Part shown: piece after piece, positions 1 through 9,653 of the stretch
Position numbering within the stretch: the first letter of the stretch is position 1
Layout of the letters: the number at the start of each line of letters is the position of its first letter
Program-made: the position numbers and the translations under genes
Notes under the pieces: model-generated
What the model saw: the letters and a program-made list of their open reading frames with translations, nothing else
Databases searched by the model: none
Told to the model about the DNA's origin: nothing
DNA from: Azolla pinnata
Lineage: Eukaryota; Streptophyta; Polypodiopsida; Salviniales; Salviniaceae
Direction: 5' to 3'
NCBI GenBank assembly: GCA_037176905.1
Contig: JBBBWG010008813.1
Span: 1-23,777 of the forward strand
DNA length: 23,777 nucleotides

Positions 1-761
1 TGGTGATGTGATGGTGATGATGGTGGTGATGTGATGGTGATGATGGTGGTGATGTGATGGTGATGATGGTGGTGATGTGATGGTGATGATGGTGGTGATG
101 GTGATGGTGATATGATGGTGATGGTGATGGTGGTGATGGCAGTGATGATGCGAAGGATGATGGTGATGGCAGTGATGGTGATGGCGGTGATGATAATGAT
201 GATGCAAAGGATGATGGTGATGGCAGTGATGGTGGTGGCGGTGATGATAATGATGATGCAAAGGATGATGGTGATGGTGATGGTGATGGTAATGCAAAGG
301 ATGATGGTAATTGCGGTGATGGTGATGCAAATGATGATGGTGATGGCGGTGGTGATGGTGGTGATCATGGATCATGGATCATGCGGGTGATGGTCATGGT
401 GCAAAGGATTGTGGATGATGTACCATGAGGATGATGGTGGTGGTGCAGATTTGTGATGCATCACGATGGGGATGATGGCGGCTCTAAAGATGATGGTTGA
501 TGCATCATGAGGATGATGAGATGGTGATGGATGAGGCGTTCTGATGGGGATGGGCGATGGTGCCGAGGATTTTCATCTTGCATCATAAGGATGATGGTAA
601 GGCAGCCAAGGATGAATGGATGATGCATCATGAGGATGATGGTAATGCTGCCAAGGATGAATGGATATGATGGGTGATGCATCATGATGGGGATGGTGAA
701 TGGATGGTGCATCTTGATGGGGACGGTGAAGATGCAAAGGGTGAATGGATGGTGCATCATG

Positions 762-800
<39 letters not shown>

Positions 801-900
801 GTGCAAAGGAGTGTACATGATGCACCGCGAGGATGGTGAGTGCAGATGATAGATGGATGATGCATCACGATGGGGATGAGGATGCATGATGCATGGTGCA
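1..900. repeat. GAT/GGT-rich minisatellite complex
   Basis: Low-complexity DNA built from ATG, GGTG and GATG words. Positions 21-89 hold three exact copies of a 23-bp unit, with a partial copy before them. Because 23 is not a multiple of 3, this part cannot be a simple coding repeat. Around 165-300 a unit of about 54 bp ends in GATGATGCAAAGG. Around 570-760 longer units share GCCAAGGATGAATGGAT and ATGCATCATGAGGATGATGG. Positions 757-800 are an almost pure GAT run. The open frames here encode only Met/Val or His strings and I do not regard them as genes. Confidence 0.9.
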
Positions 901-947
901 TGATGAAAACGGTGCACGGCCATCCTCTCTGGCATCAATCCATCAGC

Positions 948-1064
948 ATGAACCATCATCATCATCACCACCACTACCATCATCATCATCACCATCATCA
1001 CCATCATCATCACCATCATCATCATCATCATCACCATCATCATCATCGTTATCATCATCATAAG
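948..1064. repeat. ATC/ACC microsatellite
   Basis: A nearly uninterrupted run of CATCATCAC words on the + strand, ending at TAAGCAAACG. It has the opposite strand polarity to the GAT array that ends near 900. The + frame reads as poly-histidine (about 30 His), which I take to be a by-product of the repeat. Confidence 0.9.
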
Positions 1065-1253
1065 CAAACGACAAGCGTCTGAGGGAAAGAAAGAAAGGAA
1101 GCTATATTTAACTGTTTGCTTAGGCCAATATGACCCATGAGACACAGCGCACAATAACGTGCGAGCAATCCACTCATCTACGAGAGTACGATGACGATTG
1201 CAAGAACAATCATCCGATCCCGATATAAAATGAAATGATCTCATCAAACACAG

Positions 1254-1260
1254 TATATAA
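1254..1260 (+). promoter_or_regulatory. candidate TATA box for the cupin gene
   Basis: TATATAA lies in the first unique DNA after the repeats, about 250 bp upstream of the cupin exon. A telo-box-like AAACCCTAA lies downstream at 1331-1339. This fits a plant promoter and leader, but it is positional inference only. Confidence 0.4.
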
Positions 1261-1508
1261 AGTCGGATCGATCCAAAAGTTTCTCTAAAAAGGAGAACTG
1301 GGAGGAACAGATGGGGTGGAGAATGATGCAAAACCCTAAACATCGGAAAGCCTGTGAGTGTGTGTCTCTCTCTAATCTATTGCTCAATCCAAAAGCCAGT
1401 TTGTGTTTGTTTTTTTTTTTTTTTGGTTGGTTTTTCCAACTCCCCAATCCTTTTGAGTAGCTTTGGTTTTGAAGGCCATACATAAACTTCAATGTGCATA
1501 TTGCACAG

Positions 1509-1716
1509 ATGGGGTTGTCCTCCGAGCAAGTTCCCGTGGACATACGATGCGATGGAGACATGCTACCTGGTGAAAGGCAAAGTGAAGGTCTATCCAGAAG
1601 GGTCATCGAGCCATGTAGAGATCAACGCCGGTGACCTCGCGGTGCTTCCTAAGGGTCTTTCCTGTACATGGGATGTCTCTGTTGCCATCGACAAATACTA
1701 CAAATTCGACCCTTGA
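1509..1716 (+). CDS. small RmlC-like cupin (Cupin_3/DUF861 family), 5' part unresolved
   Basis: The last exon encodes a compact cupin barrel. The run WGCPPSKFPWTYDAMETCYL is followed by a glycine-containing turn, then GDLAVLPKGLSCTWDV, and the protein ends KYYKFDP. This is the pattern of the short plant Cupin_3 proteins of about 95-140 aa (At3g04300 and At4g10300 type), whose biochemical role is largely unknown. The usual N-terminal strand that precedes the Trp-Gly-Cys run was not found. The exon may start after the AG at 1507-1508; a possible first exon at 1311-1357 is in phase but unlike the family and has a weak donor. Alternatively translation starts at ATG 1492, giving 74 aa, which would make it a truncated copy. 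The TGA stop is at 1714-1716. Confidence 0.75.
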
Positions 1717-2884
1717 TTCGAGAACTAGCCAAGCTATCTATATACATATATATATAAGCCCAGATGCAGGAGAGATCTCCTCAAAAAGGCCTTTGACTCA
1801 TAGAATGCCGACAATAACCCAAATCCTCCCCTTCATTGTGAGCGATCGAGCGAGCGAGTGTGTTGTATAAACAGATTTGACTCAAAAACGTAGTCGAAAT
1901 GACCAAAGTGTTTATTGTATCTTCCACGTTTCCCATCGCTGAATTGTGATCAGTAGAAGCGCAAAACGGACCCCCAGGAACTTTGAGAACCTTTTTCTTC
2001 TTCTTCTTTCTTCTTCTTGTAAAACAGGTGCTCGCACACAACTCGATCATCTCAAATCGTTTCCAATCCCTCGATGTTTGCAGAGGGCTCTGCGCTAGTG
2101 CCCCAAATGTTTGGACTTTGAACGTCGTCGAACGTTATTTCGGTATTAGCAACAACGTCAGTGTAGTCTGAAGAATTATGCTGAACACATGCAAAAGTAT
2201 GCTTTTAATCTACCTAATTACACGTTTCTTAGACGCATTGTATTTGCCGTGGGGCAAAGACCCGTAATGTGAGGCGTGGTTGTTATGTTTGATTGGTAAC
2301 CTGTTCATGTATCTTCTTCTTTCTTCTTGTAAGAACACGAACCTCCATGCGATTAGCTTAAGCGGCGATTAGTTATCACTTCAAGATTGTACTATTATCT
2401 AATCCACAGGTTCAACATTCTCGTTCCATGTTATGTCGATCACATCCTTGACAGAAGGCAACCAACCTGAGGCTAAAGGTTTGATCATATCATCGATTAC
2501 AAGGTCAAGTGAAATGCGCCGATTGGAAGTAAATACATGAATGTACACTTTGGGCTTTCGGATTTATTGGCATGATCTTGGTCATTATATCAATATGCGA
2601 GAGATGCTTTAAAAGTGGTTACATGTCCTACATCCATTAAGCTCCTGATGATGGGGAGGGGGGAGGATGAGCTACGGCAATCGCATTAAGAACCTGTGGA
2701 GGATGACTTGCAAACATCGATGAATAAAAGCTTCGATCGATATACATCGGTTAGGTAGGTTGCATTCAGATCTCATCAGTAGCTCTTAGCATCCATCCAT
2801 CATCTTCTCGGCTGGTTTCGATGGGTTCTGTTTACCACGTCACGGTTGGCTAACAACCAAAGGACCTCAAGCTAAGGGTAGACT
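1717..2884. other. intergenic, no gene recognised
   Basis: Mixed-composition DNA with a CTT-rich pyrimidine tract near 1990-2020 (echoed near 2311-2330) and a small purine-rich patch near 2650-2670. Short open frames here show no family resemblance. The 3' UTR of the cupin gene presumably occupies the first few hundred bases, but I see no defined end signal. Confidence 0.6.
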
Positions 2885-3136
2885 CTAAACCTCGAAGAGC
2901 ATTCTGAAACTCGCACTGAGCATGAGAGAAACTGCACCGAATCGGCAAATCTCTGTTAATACACAAATGCAGCTTTTGTCGCCTGATTCACCTGCCGTTA
3001 TGTACGTAGAAGCCAGATCAATGAACCGTCGTAGCGCGCCTGCTATGCGCGCATCGAAAGGATTATTATCCGCCGAATCAAGGCTATTACCTAGCATCGC
3101 CGTCAGGGCCGCATTGCCTTTGGCAGTTACGATCAC
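2885..3136 (-). other. unassigned open stretch with atypical composition
   Basis: An 83-codon ORF on the - strand (begins MIVTAKGNAALTAMLG, ends FRMLFEV) is antisense to an open frame on the + strand from 2922. The DNA is richer in CG-containing words such as GCGCGC and CGTCGT than the flanks, and its codons look unlike the plant genes nearby. I do not recognise a family. It could be a fragment of organellar or bacterial origin, a piece of a mobile element, or chance. No intron, promoter or homologue can be claimed from the sequence alone. Confidence 0.25.
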
Positions 3137-3623
3137 AGAGCAATTTGCAGCAGTCCCACTTCGTCGAGCATTATCCTTTCATCTCTGCCTTTCTATGTCT
3201 CTTCCTCGCTCTCTTTCTCTCACGCCCACAAGCGTTTCTCTCCGATCTGGCCTCTCCGTTCTTTTTTTTTTCCCCTTTATTTTTTCCTGTGTACCTCTTC
3301 TCCTGTCTCAGGTCTTTTTCTTTGCCTATTCAGTGAGACGAGACCCGGTTTTCTGTTCAACGTCAGCGCAGGAAGCAGCGCGTTTGCATCGCCGATCTCA
3401 GATGTATGAGTACTAAACATCAATGTTTCAGATTCCTGATCTCAGATGTATGTGTGGGTTTTGAAATCCACAAGGCAAAAAAAATCCACAAGGCTTTTTA
3501 GTGGTCATGGCAGGAATTGAACTCAAGGCCTCTTCTTCTCTTGCTTCTCTGTTGTAGCTTCTTCTGCTTCTTCTTCTTCTTCTTCTTCTTCTTCTGCAGC
3601 TGAGCTCCATCTCCATCTCCACC
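3137..3623. promoter_or_regulatory. pyrimidine-rich upstream region and leader of FATA
   Basis: Strongly CT/T-rich on the + strand: T runs at about 3262-3271 and 3278-3285, then a CTT array around 3556-3595 directly before the FATA start codon. Such CT-rich leaders are common in plant genes. A duplicated word, GATCTCAGATGTATG, occurs near 3394 and again near 3437. No clear TATA box was found, so the transcription start is undetermined. Confidence 0.4.
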
Positions 3624-6312
3624 ATGTCCATTCCTGCTCTTCACAAATCTCACCCCCGCTTTGCTGCTCCTGCTGCTGCTGCTGCTGCTACAACCTCCGG
3701 CGATGGCTTCTCTGCCCCTTTGCCTCCTCTGGACAGACATCACCGCTCTTCTTTTTCACCTTCTTACCTTCGTTCTTCTTCTTCTTCTTCTTCTTCTTCT
3801 TCTTCTTTTTCTTCCTCCTCCTCTTCTTCCCAATCCGGGAAACTTGGTCGAATCCTGCAAGCTTCTTCTTCTTCCTCCTCCTCCTCTTCTTCCCAATCCG
3901 GGAAACTTGGTCGAATCCTGCAAGCTTCTTCTTCTTCTTCTTCTTCATCCTCTTCTTCCGCTTCCAGCAATGGCGCTCCTCTCAACCGCGGCTACCCCGT
4001 CAAGGAGGAACGAGTTCGAGGGAAGGCATCGACCGATCGGTTCGATCCGCCCGATGGACATGCCTCCCTGGAGCCCGACCGTTCTTTGCATGGCGATCAC
4101 CATTTGAGTGCCCCCTCCCCCCGCGTCTGCGTCTTGGACCGCGTGAATCACTCCTACAAAGAGAGATTCGCGATCCGATGCTACGAAGTCGGAATGAATG
4201 GATCTGCTTCCATAGAAACTATCGCTAATCTCCTCCAGGTAAGCTTCCATCTCTGACGCATCCATAAGAGTCTTATGCTTCCCTCATCTCTTTTTCCTCA
4301 AATGACTGGTCGAGCAAATGCATAGAAACTGTGATTTTCTGTCAGGAAAATCCGGCTTAAGTGGAACGTAGAGACTGTGATACTCACGAAGATGGGGCTC
4401 TGTGCACTAATTTAGCTTAAGAGTGTAGCCCATTCAAGCAAACTATTGTTCTATGCGTCGATATAGCTAAAAATCCTACTCCATTCAAGAAAACCACTGT
4501 TTTCTATACAGTCATGTGTTGTAATCTCTTAATTCGTTCAAAATTGTGTAAGGTCCGAAATTGATTGAGAACAGAAAATTTTTGATGGTGCAAGGCACAT
4601 GATTAATTGCTATTTTTACCTCATCACAGGAAGCTAGATAATCTTGATAGTTATTATAGTGATTAGCAGCTTTGCTCCAATTTTGGTACAGGAAGTGGCT
4701 TGTAACCATGTTCAGAGTGTAGGATTTGCCACCGATGGTTTTGCAACCACGCCTTCGATGCGGAAAAGAAGGTTGATCTGGGTTACGACAAGAATGCACA
4801 TTGAAGTCGATCATTACCCAACATGGTTTGTTCATATTCCAAATTCCTTCTCCATTTGCTTCGTGTATTTTCTTCTGGTGTTTGCATTCCTACGTAGTTC
4901 CATTCTGGATTAGCATTTTCTTTGCTTCTTTGTGTTTGAAATTCTATCCACCATCGCTTTTATGCTTTTGAATACCATCTACCATTACTTTTTATATTTA
5001 GGAATTACAATCTGTCTTTACCCATATATCTTGTTTTAGTGTCATCTACCTTTGCATTCAATGCTTTGGTTTCTCATCTAACTTTGCCTTTACAATCGCT
5101 TGTTTGCCCCCTGACATATAGGGGCATTTTTGTTTCATTGCACCATCTTGTTTTTATGCTTACTTTGTTGTCGAAAAACATCTATGGCTTATGTAGGGGG
5201 GATGTCGTTGAAGTCGAGACATGGTGCCAAGGTGAAGGAAAAGTTGGGATCAGGCGGGATTGGCTTCTAACCGATGTGACCACAAACAAGCTCATCGGGA
5301 GGGCCACAAGGTTTAGCCTTTAAGAATCCTTTCCTCTTAACCTGAAAAGCGCTAGCTCGCAAAGAAATTCTAACTAGTTCCAAGTTCTGGATCCGTATTT
5401 TTTATCAAATCCTGTGATTGACAATGCAGCACATGGGTTATGATGAACGAAGATTCTAGAAGACTTTCAAGGATAACAGATGACATTCGAGACGAATACG
5501 AGCAATATTGTCCAATCTCACCGAGGTCTAATGTACTTCTTTGTTTCTCTAAGGTTTTCGTCCCTTGCAGTCATCTATGAACTTTTGTGGTAGATATGTT
5601 ATGACAGGTATGCGTTTCCTGAAGATAATAGCAGCAGCTTGAAGAAGATACCGACGCTACAGGACCCACAACATATCACCCCTGGCTTGAGGGTATATTT
5701 CTGAATAGCTGATTCCTCACAATCCTGCATGGTTATTGCCCATTAACATGGAACTATGGTCATCCTTTTAATAGCCGAGGCGAGGGGATCTTGATATGAA
5801 TCAGCATGTCAACAATGTAACCTACATCGGTTGGGTTCTCGAGGTACGTTATGCGTTCTCCTTAACACCATGTTCATTCAACTCGATTGTGTTGGTTCTT
5901 GCAATACCTGAGTTAGTCCTTCAATTTGTGCCATCAGAGCGTACCGCTAGATCTATTGGATACGCATCAGCTGTATACAATCACCTTGGATTATCGGCGA
6001 GAATGCAATCATAGCGATGTAGTGGATTCGCTTGCATGCTTGGAAACTTCCGATAACAGTGAAAGTACAAACGAAGATGCAATGAATGAGTCGTCAAGCG
6101 CTAGTAATGGGAACATTTCTAATGGTGTACTCAATAATGGATCATCTGGCATTTCGAAGAGTAGTTTTACAGCAAGTTTGGAGTTCTTACATCTGCTTAG
6201 GTTTGCAACTAATGAGATGGAGATCAATAGGGGAAGGACAGTATGGAAGCCCAAATTCGGCAAATCTCGGCCTGTACAAGGTTCTACGCTAGAAAACATA
6301 ATGTTTAATTAG
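3624..6312 (+). CDS. FATA: plastid oleoyl-ACP thioesterase, FATA type
   Basis: This enzyme hydrolyses long-chain acyl-ACP (chiefly oleoyl-ACP) in the plastid stroma and so ends fatty-acid synthesis before export. Seven coding exons: 3624-4238, 4692-4825, 5197-5310, 5430-5525, 5608-5692, 5775-5843 and 5938-6312. All have GT-AG borders and consistent phase, giving 495 aa. Residues 1 to about 165 form a Ser-rich, acidic-poor transit region. The double hotdog fold starts near residue 171. Diagnostic runs are QSVGFATDGFATT, MRKRRLIWVTTRMHIE, TWVMMNEDSRRL and DLDMNQHVNNVTYIGWVLE. Asp355, Asn357, His359 and Glu393 sit at the spacing of the catalytic set described for plant FatB, and the neighbouring Cys394 is kept. 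The start ATG at 3624 is in a good context (CACCATGTCC). Unusual points are the poly-Ser expansion and a Ser/Asn-rich insert at about 405-455 near the C-terminus. Confidence 0.96.
3805..3930 (+). repeat. 63-bp in-frame tandem duplication inside FATA exon 1
   Basis: Two copies of a 63-bp unit (21 codons) lie end to end. Each has a TCT/TCC serine run followed by QSGKLGRILQA. The marker word CAATCCGGG occurs at 3831 and again at 3894. The copies differ only slightly in the microsatellite part. The period is a multiple of three, so the frame is kept and the transit region is lengthened. Confidence 0.9.
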
Positions 6313-6959
6313 TGATGTATTTTTATTCTTTTACGTTACCTTGCTATGGATGTAGCCAATGAATTGGATAGTGTAGATTCCCTTTCTACTTGTTTTTTAG
6401 GGAGTACGATTTCTAATATGTCGATGTATAGATTGTATGTGGAGTGCACGACATACGAGCTACTCCTCGGTTCCCCATTGCCTGATATAAACTTTGGTGC
6501 CTAGATCGATTGAATGCACGAAAGAGTGAGTGACTATGATGAGCCAACTCTGCTAAAGATGCCCCTTCTCTGAACCGAATCGAAGGGCCCTCCCGTGGTA
6601 TAGCTGAAAAGGATGTGCATTAGATCATAGAAGATGTTCAACAATTCGATATTTGATGCGGGTCACTGAGTGGGGAACGCTTAGGTTGATATGCTAGCAA
6701 AAGGCGTCTGCTTGGCGCCGGGCGCGAACTAGCAGTAGCTCTCTCGACACTTGTGTCGTAAGCTCTCTCTGACAGTTGCGTCTCAAGCTCTGTCTTCTGA
6801 CTTTTGTGTGTCCCGGATCTGGAGTTGACCTAGGCGGTTCACACATGCGCCGATTCGAGCAGAGGCTATGATATGAAGCATCGGTTTGGATCGGGTCGAA
6901 TCAGCAAGCGATCGAGCAGGCTTAGTGACAGAATCATCGGTTTGGATCGGGTCAAAATT
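6313..6959. other. FATA 3' flank, no gene recognised
   Basis: Unique DNA following the FATA stop, presumably starting with its 3' UTR. Around 6740-6800 there is a loose repeat of AGCTCTCTC and GTCG words. At 6880-6960 two copies of CATCGGTTTGGATCGGGTC (starting near 6879 and 6938) lead into the tandem array that follows. No reading frame of interest was seen. Confidence 0.6.
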
Positions 6960-7775
6960 GGCAAGCGATTAGCGAGCTTGATCGAGCAATGCGATTTATG
7001 ATCACCCCAATGGATCACGTAGATTCCCCTTGTATTTTTTGATTCATGGGCATTTGACTTCGTCCATGCTGCAAAATCCATACAAATACATATAAACGTT
7101 CGTCAAAACCCATCTCTGCGATTAGCGATTAGCGAGCTTAAACAAGCTATGCGATTTATAATCACCCCAATGGATTCGTCAAAACCCATCTCTGCGATTA
7201 GCGATTAGCGATTAGCGAGCTTAATCAAGCTATGCGATTTATAATCACCCCAGTGGATCACTCAGATTCCCCTTGTATTTTTTGATTCATGGGCATTTGA
7301 CTTCGTCCATGCTGCAAAATCCATACAAATACATATAAACGTTCGTCAAAACCCATCTCTGCGATTAGCGATTAGCGAGCTTAAACAAGCTATGCGATTT
7401 ATAATCACCCCAATGGATTCGTCAAAACCCATCTCTGCGATTAGCGATTAGCGATTAGCGAGCTTAATCAAGCTATGCGATTTATAATCACCCCAGTGGA
7501 TCACTCAGATTCCCCTTGTATTTTTTTATTCATGGGCATTTGACTTTGTCCATGCTGCAAAATCCATACAAATACATATAAACGTTCGTCAAAACCCATC
7601 TCTGCGATTAGCGATTAGCGATTAGCGAGCTTAATCGAGCAATGCGATTTATGATCACCCCAATGGATCACTCAGATTCCCCTTGTATTTTTTGATTCAT
7701 GGGCATTTGACTTGGTCCATCCTGCGAAATCCATACAAATTACATATAATCCTTCGTCAAAACCCATCTCTTGCA
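6960..7775. repeat. higher-order tandem repeat, about 243-bp period
   Basis: The array is built from alternating long (about 165 bp) and short (about 78 bp) units that share GATTAGCGAGCTTAA, TGCGATTTATAATCACCCC and TCGTCAAAACCCATCTCTGC. The last word recurs near 7100, 7177, 7344, 7421, 7586 and 7754, giving a compound period of about 243 bp. A sub-repeat of 7 bp (GATTAGC, with spacer G or none) varies from one to three copies. The long units carry CATATAAACG, a TATA-like word. The first and last copies are the most diverged, as expected for an array grown by unequal exchange. Confidence 0.9.
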
Positions 7776-7876
7776 ACGCGAGACGTGGTCTCTACCGGCG
7801 CCCAAATCAACAGACACACACACAGACGGACGGACAGACAGACAGACAGATCTGAAGGGGAAGAAAGAGGAAGGAA

Positions 7877-7939
7877 GAACACAGAGATCTGAAGGACGAA
7901 CACAGAGATCTGAAGGACGAACACAGAGCTCCGAAGGAA
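7877..7939 (+). repeat. three tandem 21-bp units before the hypothetical ORF
   Basis: The unit GAACACAGAGATCTGAAGGA (plus one base) starts at 7877, 7898 and 7919; the third copy is diverged. The block follows a CACACA/GACGGACAGACA tract at 7806-7850. It may be part of the purine-rich leader of the ORF at 7964. Confidence 0.8.
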
Positions 7940-7963
7940 GAAGGCAGATCGGGGAAGGAAGGC

Positions 7964-8458
7964 ATGGTGAGGAAGACGAGCACGTACGCGCTGGCGATCC
8001 CGAGCCTGAACACGCAGGTGATCAGGGCGCAGACGATGAGGAGGATGGAGAGCCTGCTGAGGGAAGGGTTGGAGACGATCGAGGAGGGCGTGGAGGCGGC
8101 GACGCCGACGCCGACGCCGAAGCAGAAGGCGGCGGCGAGGGCGCTGGCGGCGGCGGCGGCGGGAGGGGCGCAGATCGAGCGGAGGATGAGCCTTCACAAG
8201 CGCACGGTCAGCGCGAGACTGCAGAGGTCGGGGGCGCCTAGGTTCGGGCCCGAGCCTGGGCCCGAGCCTGGGCCCGAGCCTAGGCCTGGGCGGCCTCGGC
8301 GGGGGCGGCGCTGGCAGGTCCGGATCTCGCGCTTCAGCACCGTCATGTCCGCCCCCTTCTCCAGCCTCGGCAACTCGTACGTGCGCATGATGAACGGCTT
8401 TGCCCACGTCGTCGTCGCCACCGAGCCTAGCTTCACCGAGCCTAGCCACCGAGCCTAG
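7964..8458 (+). CDS. hypothetical GC-rich protein, possibly frame-shifted at its end
   Basis: I do not recognise the family. The 164-codon frame starts at GGCATGGTG, begins MVRKTSTYALAIPSLNTQVI and contains a basic helix-like stretch (MRRMESLLREGLETIEEG, residues 25-42). An Ala-rich run follows at 56-68, then a GPEPGPEPGPEP repeat at 95-106. After an Arg-rich patch comes a hydrophobic, gene-like segment (VRISRFSTVMSAPFSSLGN, then YVRMMNGFAHVVVAT). The frame then enters the FTEPS minisatellite and stops at 8456-8458, straight after a unit that lacks two bases. GC content is far above the flanks. The sequence before the repeat reads like a real single-exon gene; equally, the GC-rich DNA may give a chance ORF. 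Both strands are open here, so coding status is uncertain. Confidence 0.4.
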   Translation: MVRKTSTYALAIPSLNTQVIRAQTMRRMESLLREGLETIEEGVEAATPTPTPKQKAAARALAAAAAGGAQIERRMSLHKRTVSARLQRSGAPRFGPEPGPEPGPEPRPGRPRRGRRWQVRISRFSTVMSAPFSSLGNSYVRMMNGFAHVVVATEPSFTEPSHRA

Positions 8459-8637
8459 CTTCACCGAGCCTAGCCTCACCGAGCCTAGCTTCACCGAGCC
8501 TAGCTTCACCGAGCCTAGCTTCACCGAGCCTAGCTTCACCGAGCCCACCTTCCCCGAGCCTACCTTCACCGAGCCTACCTTCACCGAGCCTACCTTCACC
8601 GAGCCTACCTTCCCCGAGCCTACCTTCACCGAGCCTC
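8429..8637. repeat. 15-bp minisatellite (FTEPS-type units)
   Basis: About 14 head-to-tail copies of the 15-bp unit TTCACCGAGCCTAGC and variants. Early copies end in CTAGC, later ones in CTACC or CCACC. Because the period is a multiple of three, several frames stay open: FTEPS on +, and Gly/Glu/Leu/Arg or Gly/Ser/Val/Lys repeats on the other strand. One unit at 8444-8452 lacks two bases (TT), which shifts the + frame. Confidence 0.93.
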
Positions 8638-9292
8638 GCCTCTTGCCTCCCTCTATCCCAAACCCATCTGCTGCTCCGACAAACACCAAGATTTCTTTGG
8701 ATCGATCGCGCTTCTGTTTTCTGCTCTGCAGAACAGAGCCCGTCTCCATGCTCGGTGCTCCGCAAACGAGATGACGCTTCCCGGATCCGATCGTCGTACT
8801 AGTTGCTTCTCACTCCCGTAGGTGCTGTTTACTCGATCCTTTGGTCGCCAGATTTAAGAGCTGCTGTGGTGGACACGGGAAGACTGACGATAAGATCAGT
8901 TAACGAGCGCCGAGAACCCGTGCTGAATCGTTCCCGGCATTCTTCCTCTGCGAATAAGTGGAAACCTCTGTGGAAACCTCGCCGCTGAGGCAAACAAGGC
9001 AAACCTGTAGTGCTCGTGTTTATAGCTGTGTGTAAACATTCTTCTTCGTTTGTAAATACGTGAACTGTATATACGATCTCGCGCTCTCAGCTGCTGCTGC
9101 TCTCAATAGTCGTGTAAGCATCGGCTCATAACTTGGGCGTCGGAGGAAACCCTCTCATTCACACACCCCCTATGGTCGCTCACCGTTTCCAAAATCTCCC
9201 CTCGTCGTAACAGCACGGAATGCATCTCCAAATGCAGCACGCTGCTCGGCCTCAAAGACACCATCCGAGGACCTCCGCAAGCCTGATTCATG

Positions 9293-9296
<4 letters not shown>

Positions 9297-9327
<31 letters not shown>
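9297..9327. repeat. (CT)n microsatellite
   Basis: An uninterrupted run of 31 alternating T and C bases, about 490 bp upstream of the RPL10A start codon. CT/GA runs near plant promoters can bind GAGA-type factors, but no function is shown here. Confidence 0.95.
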
Positions 9328-9329
<2 letters not shown>

Positions 9330-9512
9330 TCTTCTGAGTGCGGATCGCAACCCGATTAGAGGCAAGCTCGACCGTTCTGTTTCGAACAGATACGCATCTG
9401 ATCGAGCTTCTCAAACACAATGAAACAGAAGCTACCTCTCGGACTGTTCCATCCGAACGATATACACATCCGATCGAAACGCAGGGAAGCTCGATGAGAG
9501 AACGTAGCGAAG

Positions 9513-9590
9513 CGATCGATCGATCGATCGATCCGACTTCCGATCGATCGATCGATTGCAAGATGTGTCTTAATTGCAAGATGTGTCTTA
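9513..9590. repeat. (GATC)n palindromic tracts plus an 18-bp tandem duplication
   Basis: Two runs of GATC repeats at 9513-9533 and 9541-9554 are separated by CGACTTC and are self-complementary. They are followed at once by two perfect copies of ATTGCAAGATGTGTCTTA, at 9555-9572 and 9573-9590. Confidence 0.92.
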
Positions 9591-9653
9591 AAAATTTACC
9601 AGCGAGCGACTGGGCACAAGGACAAAAACAGGGAAGTTGTGTTCACACCAGGC

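Noticed and set aside
112..1343. Poly-Met/Val and poly-His/Ile open frames on both strands
   Set aside because: They follow directly from the GAT/ATC repeats; the periods are not kept in phase and no domain is present.
3661..4107. Leucine-rich + frame overlapping FATA exon 1, and Lys/Glu-rich - frames
   Set aside because: They are out-of-frame readings of the CTT/TCC serine tract; the FATA frame is fixed by the conserved hotdog start downstream.
6960..7775. CRISPR-like array
   Set aside because: Unit length is about 78-165 bp with no unique spacers, and the context is plant nuclear DNA; this is an ordinary higher-order tandem repeat.
7757..8749. 330-codon - strand frame opposite the hypothetical ORF
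   Set aside because: Its Gly/Ser/Val/Lys repeats are the reverse of the 15-bp minisatellite and the rest mirrors GC-rich DNA; the + strand segment before the repeat reads more like a protein.
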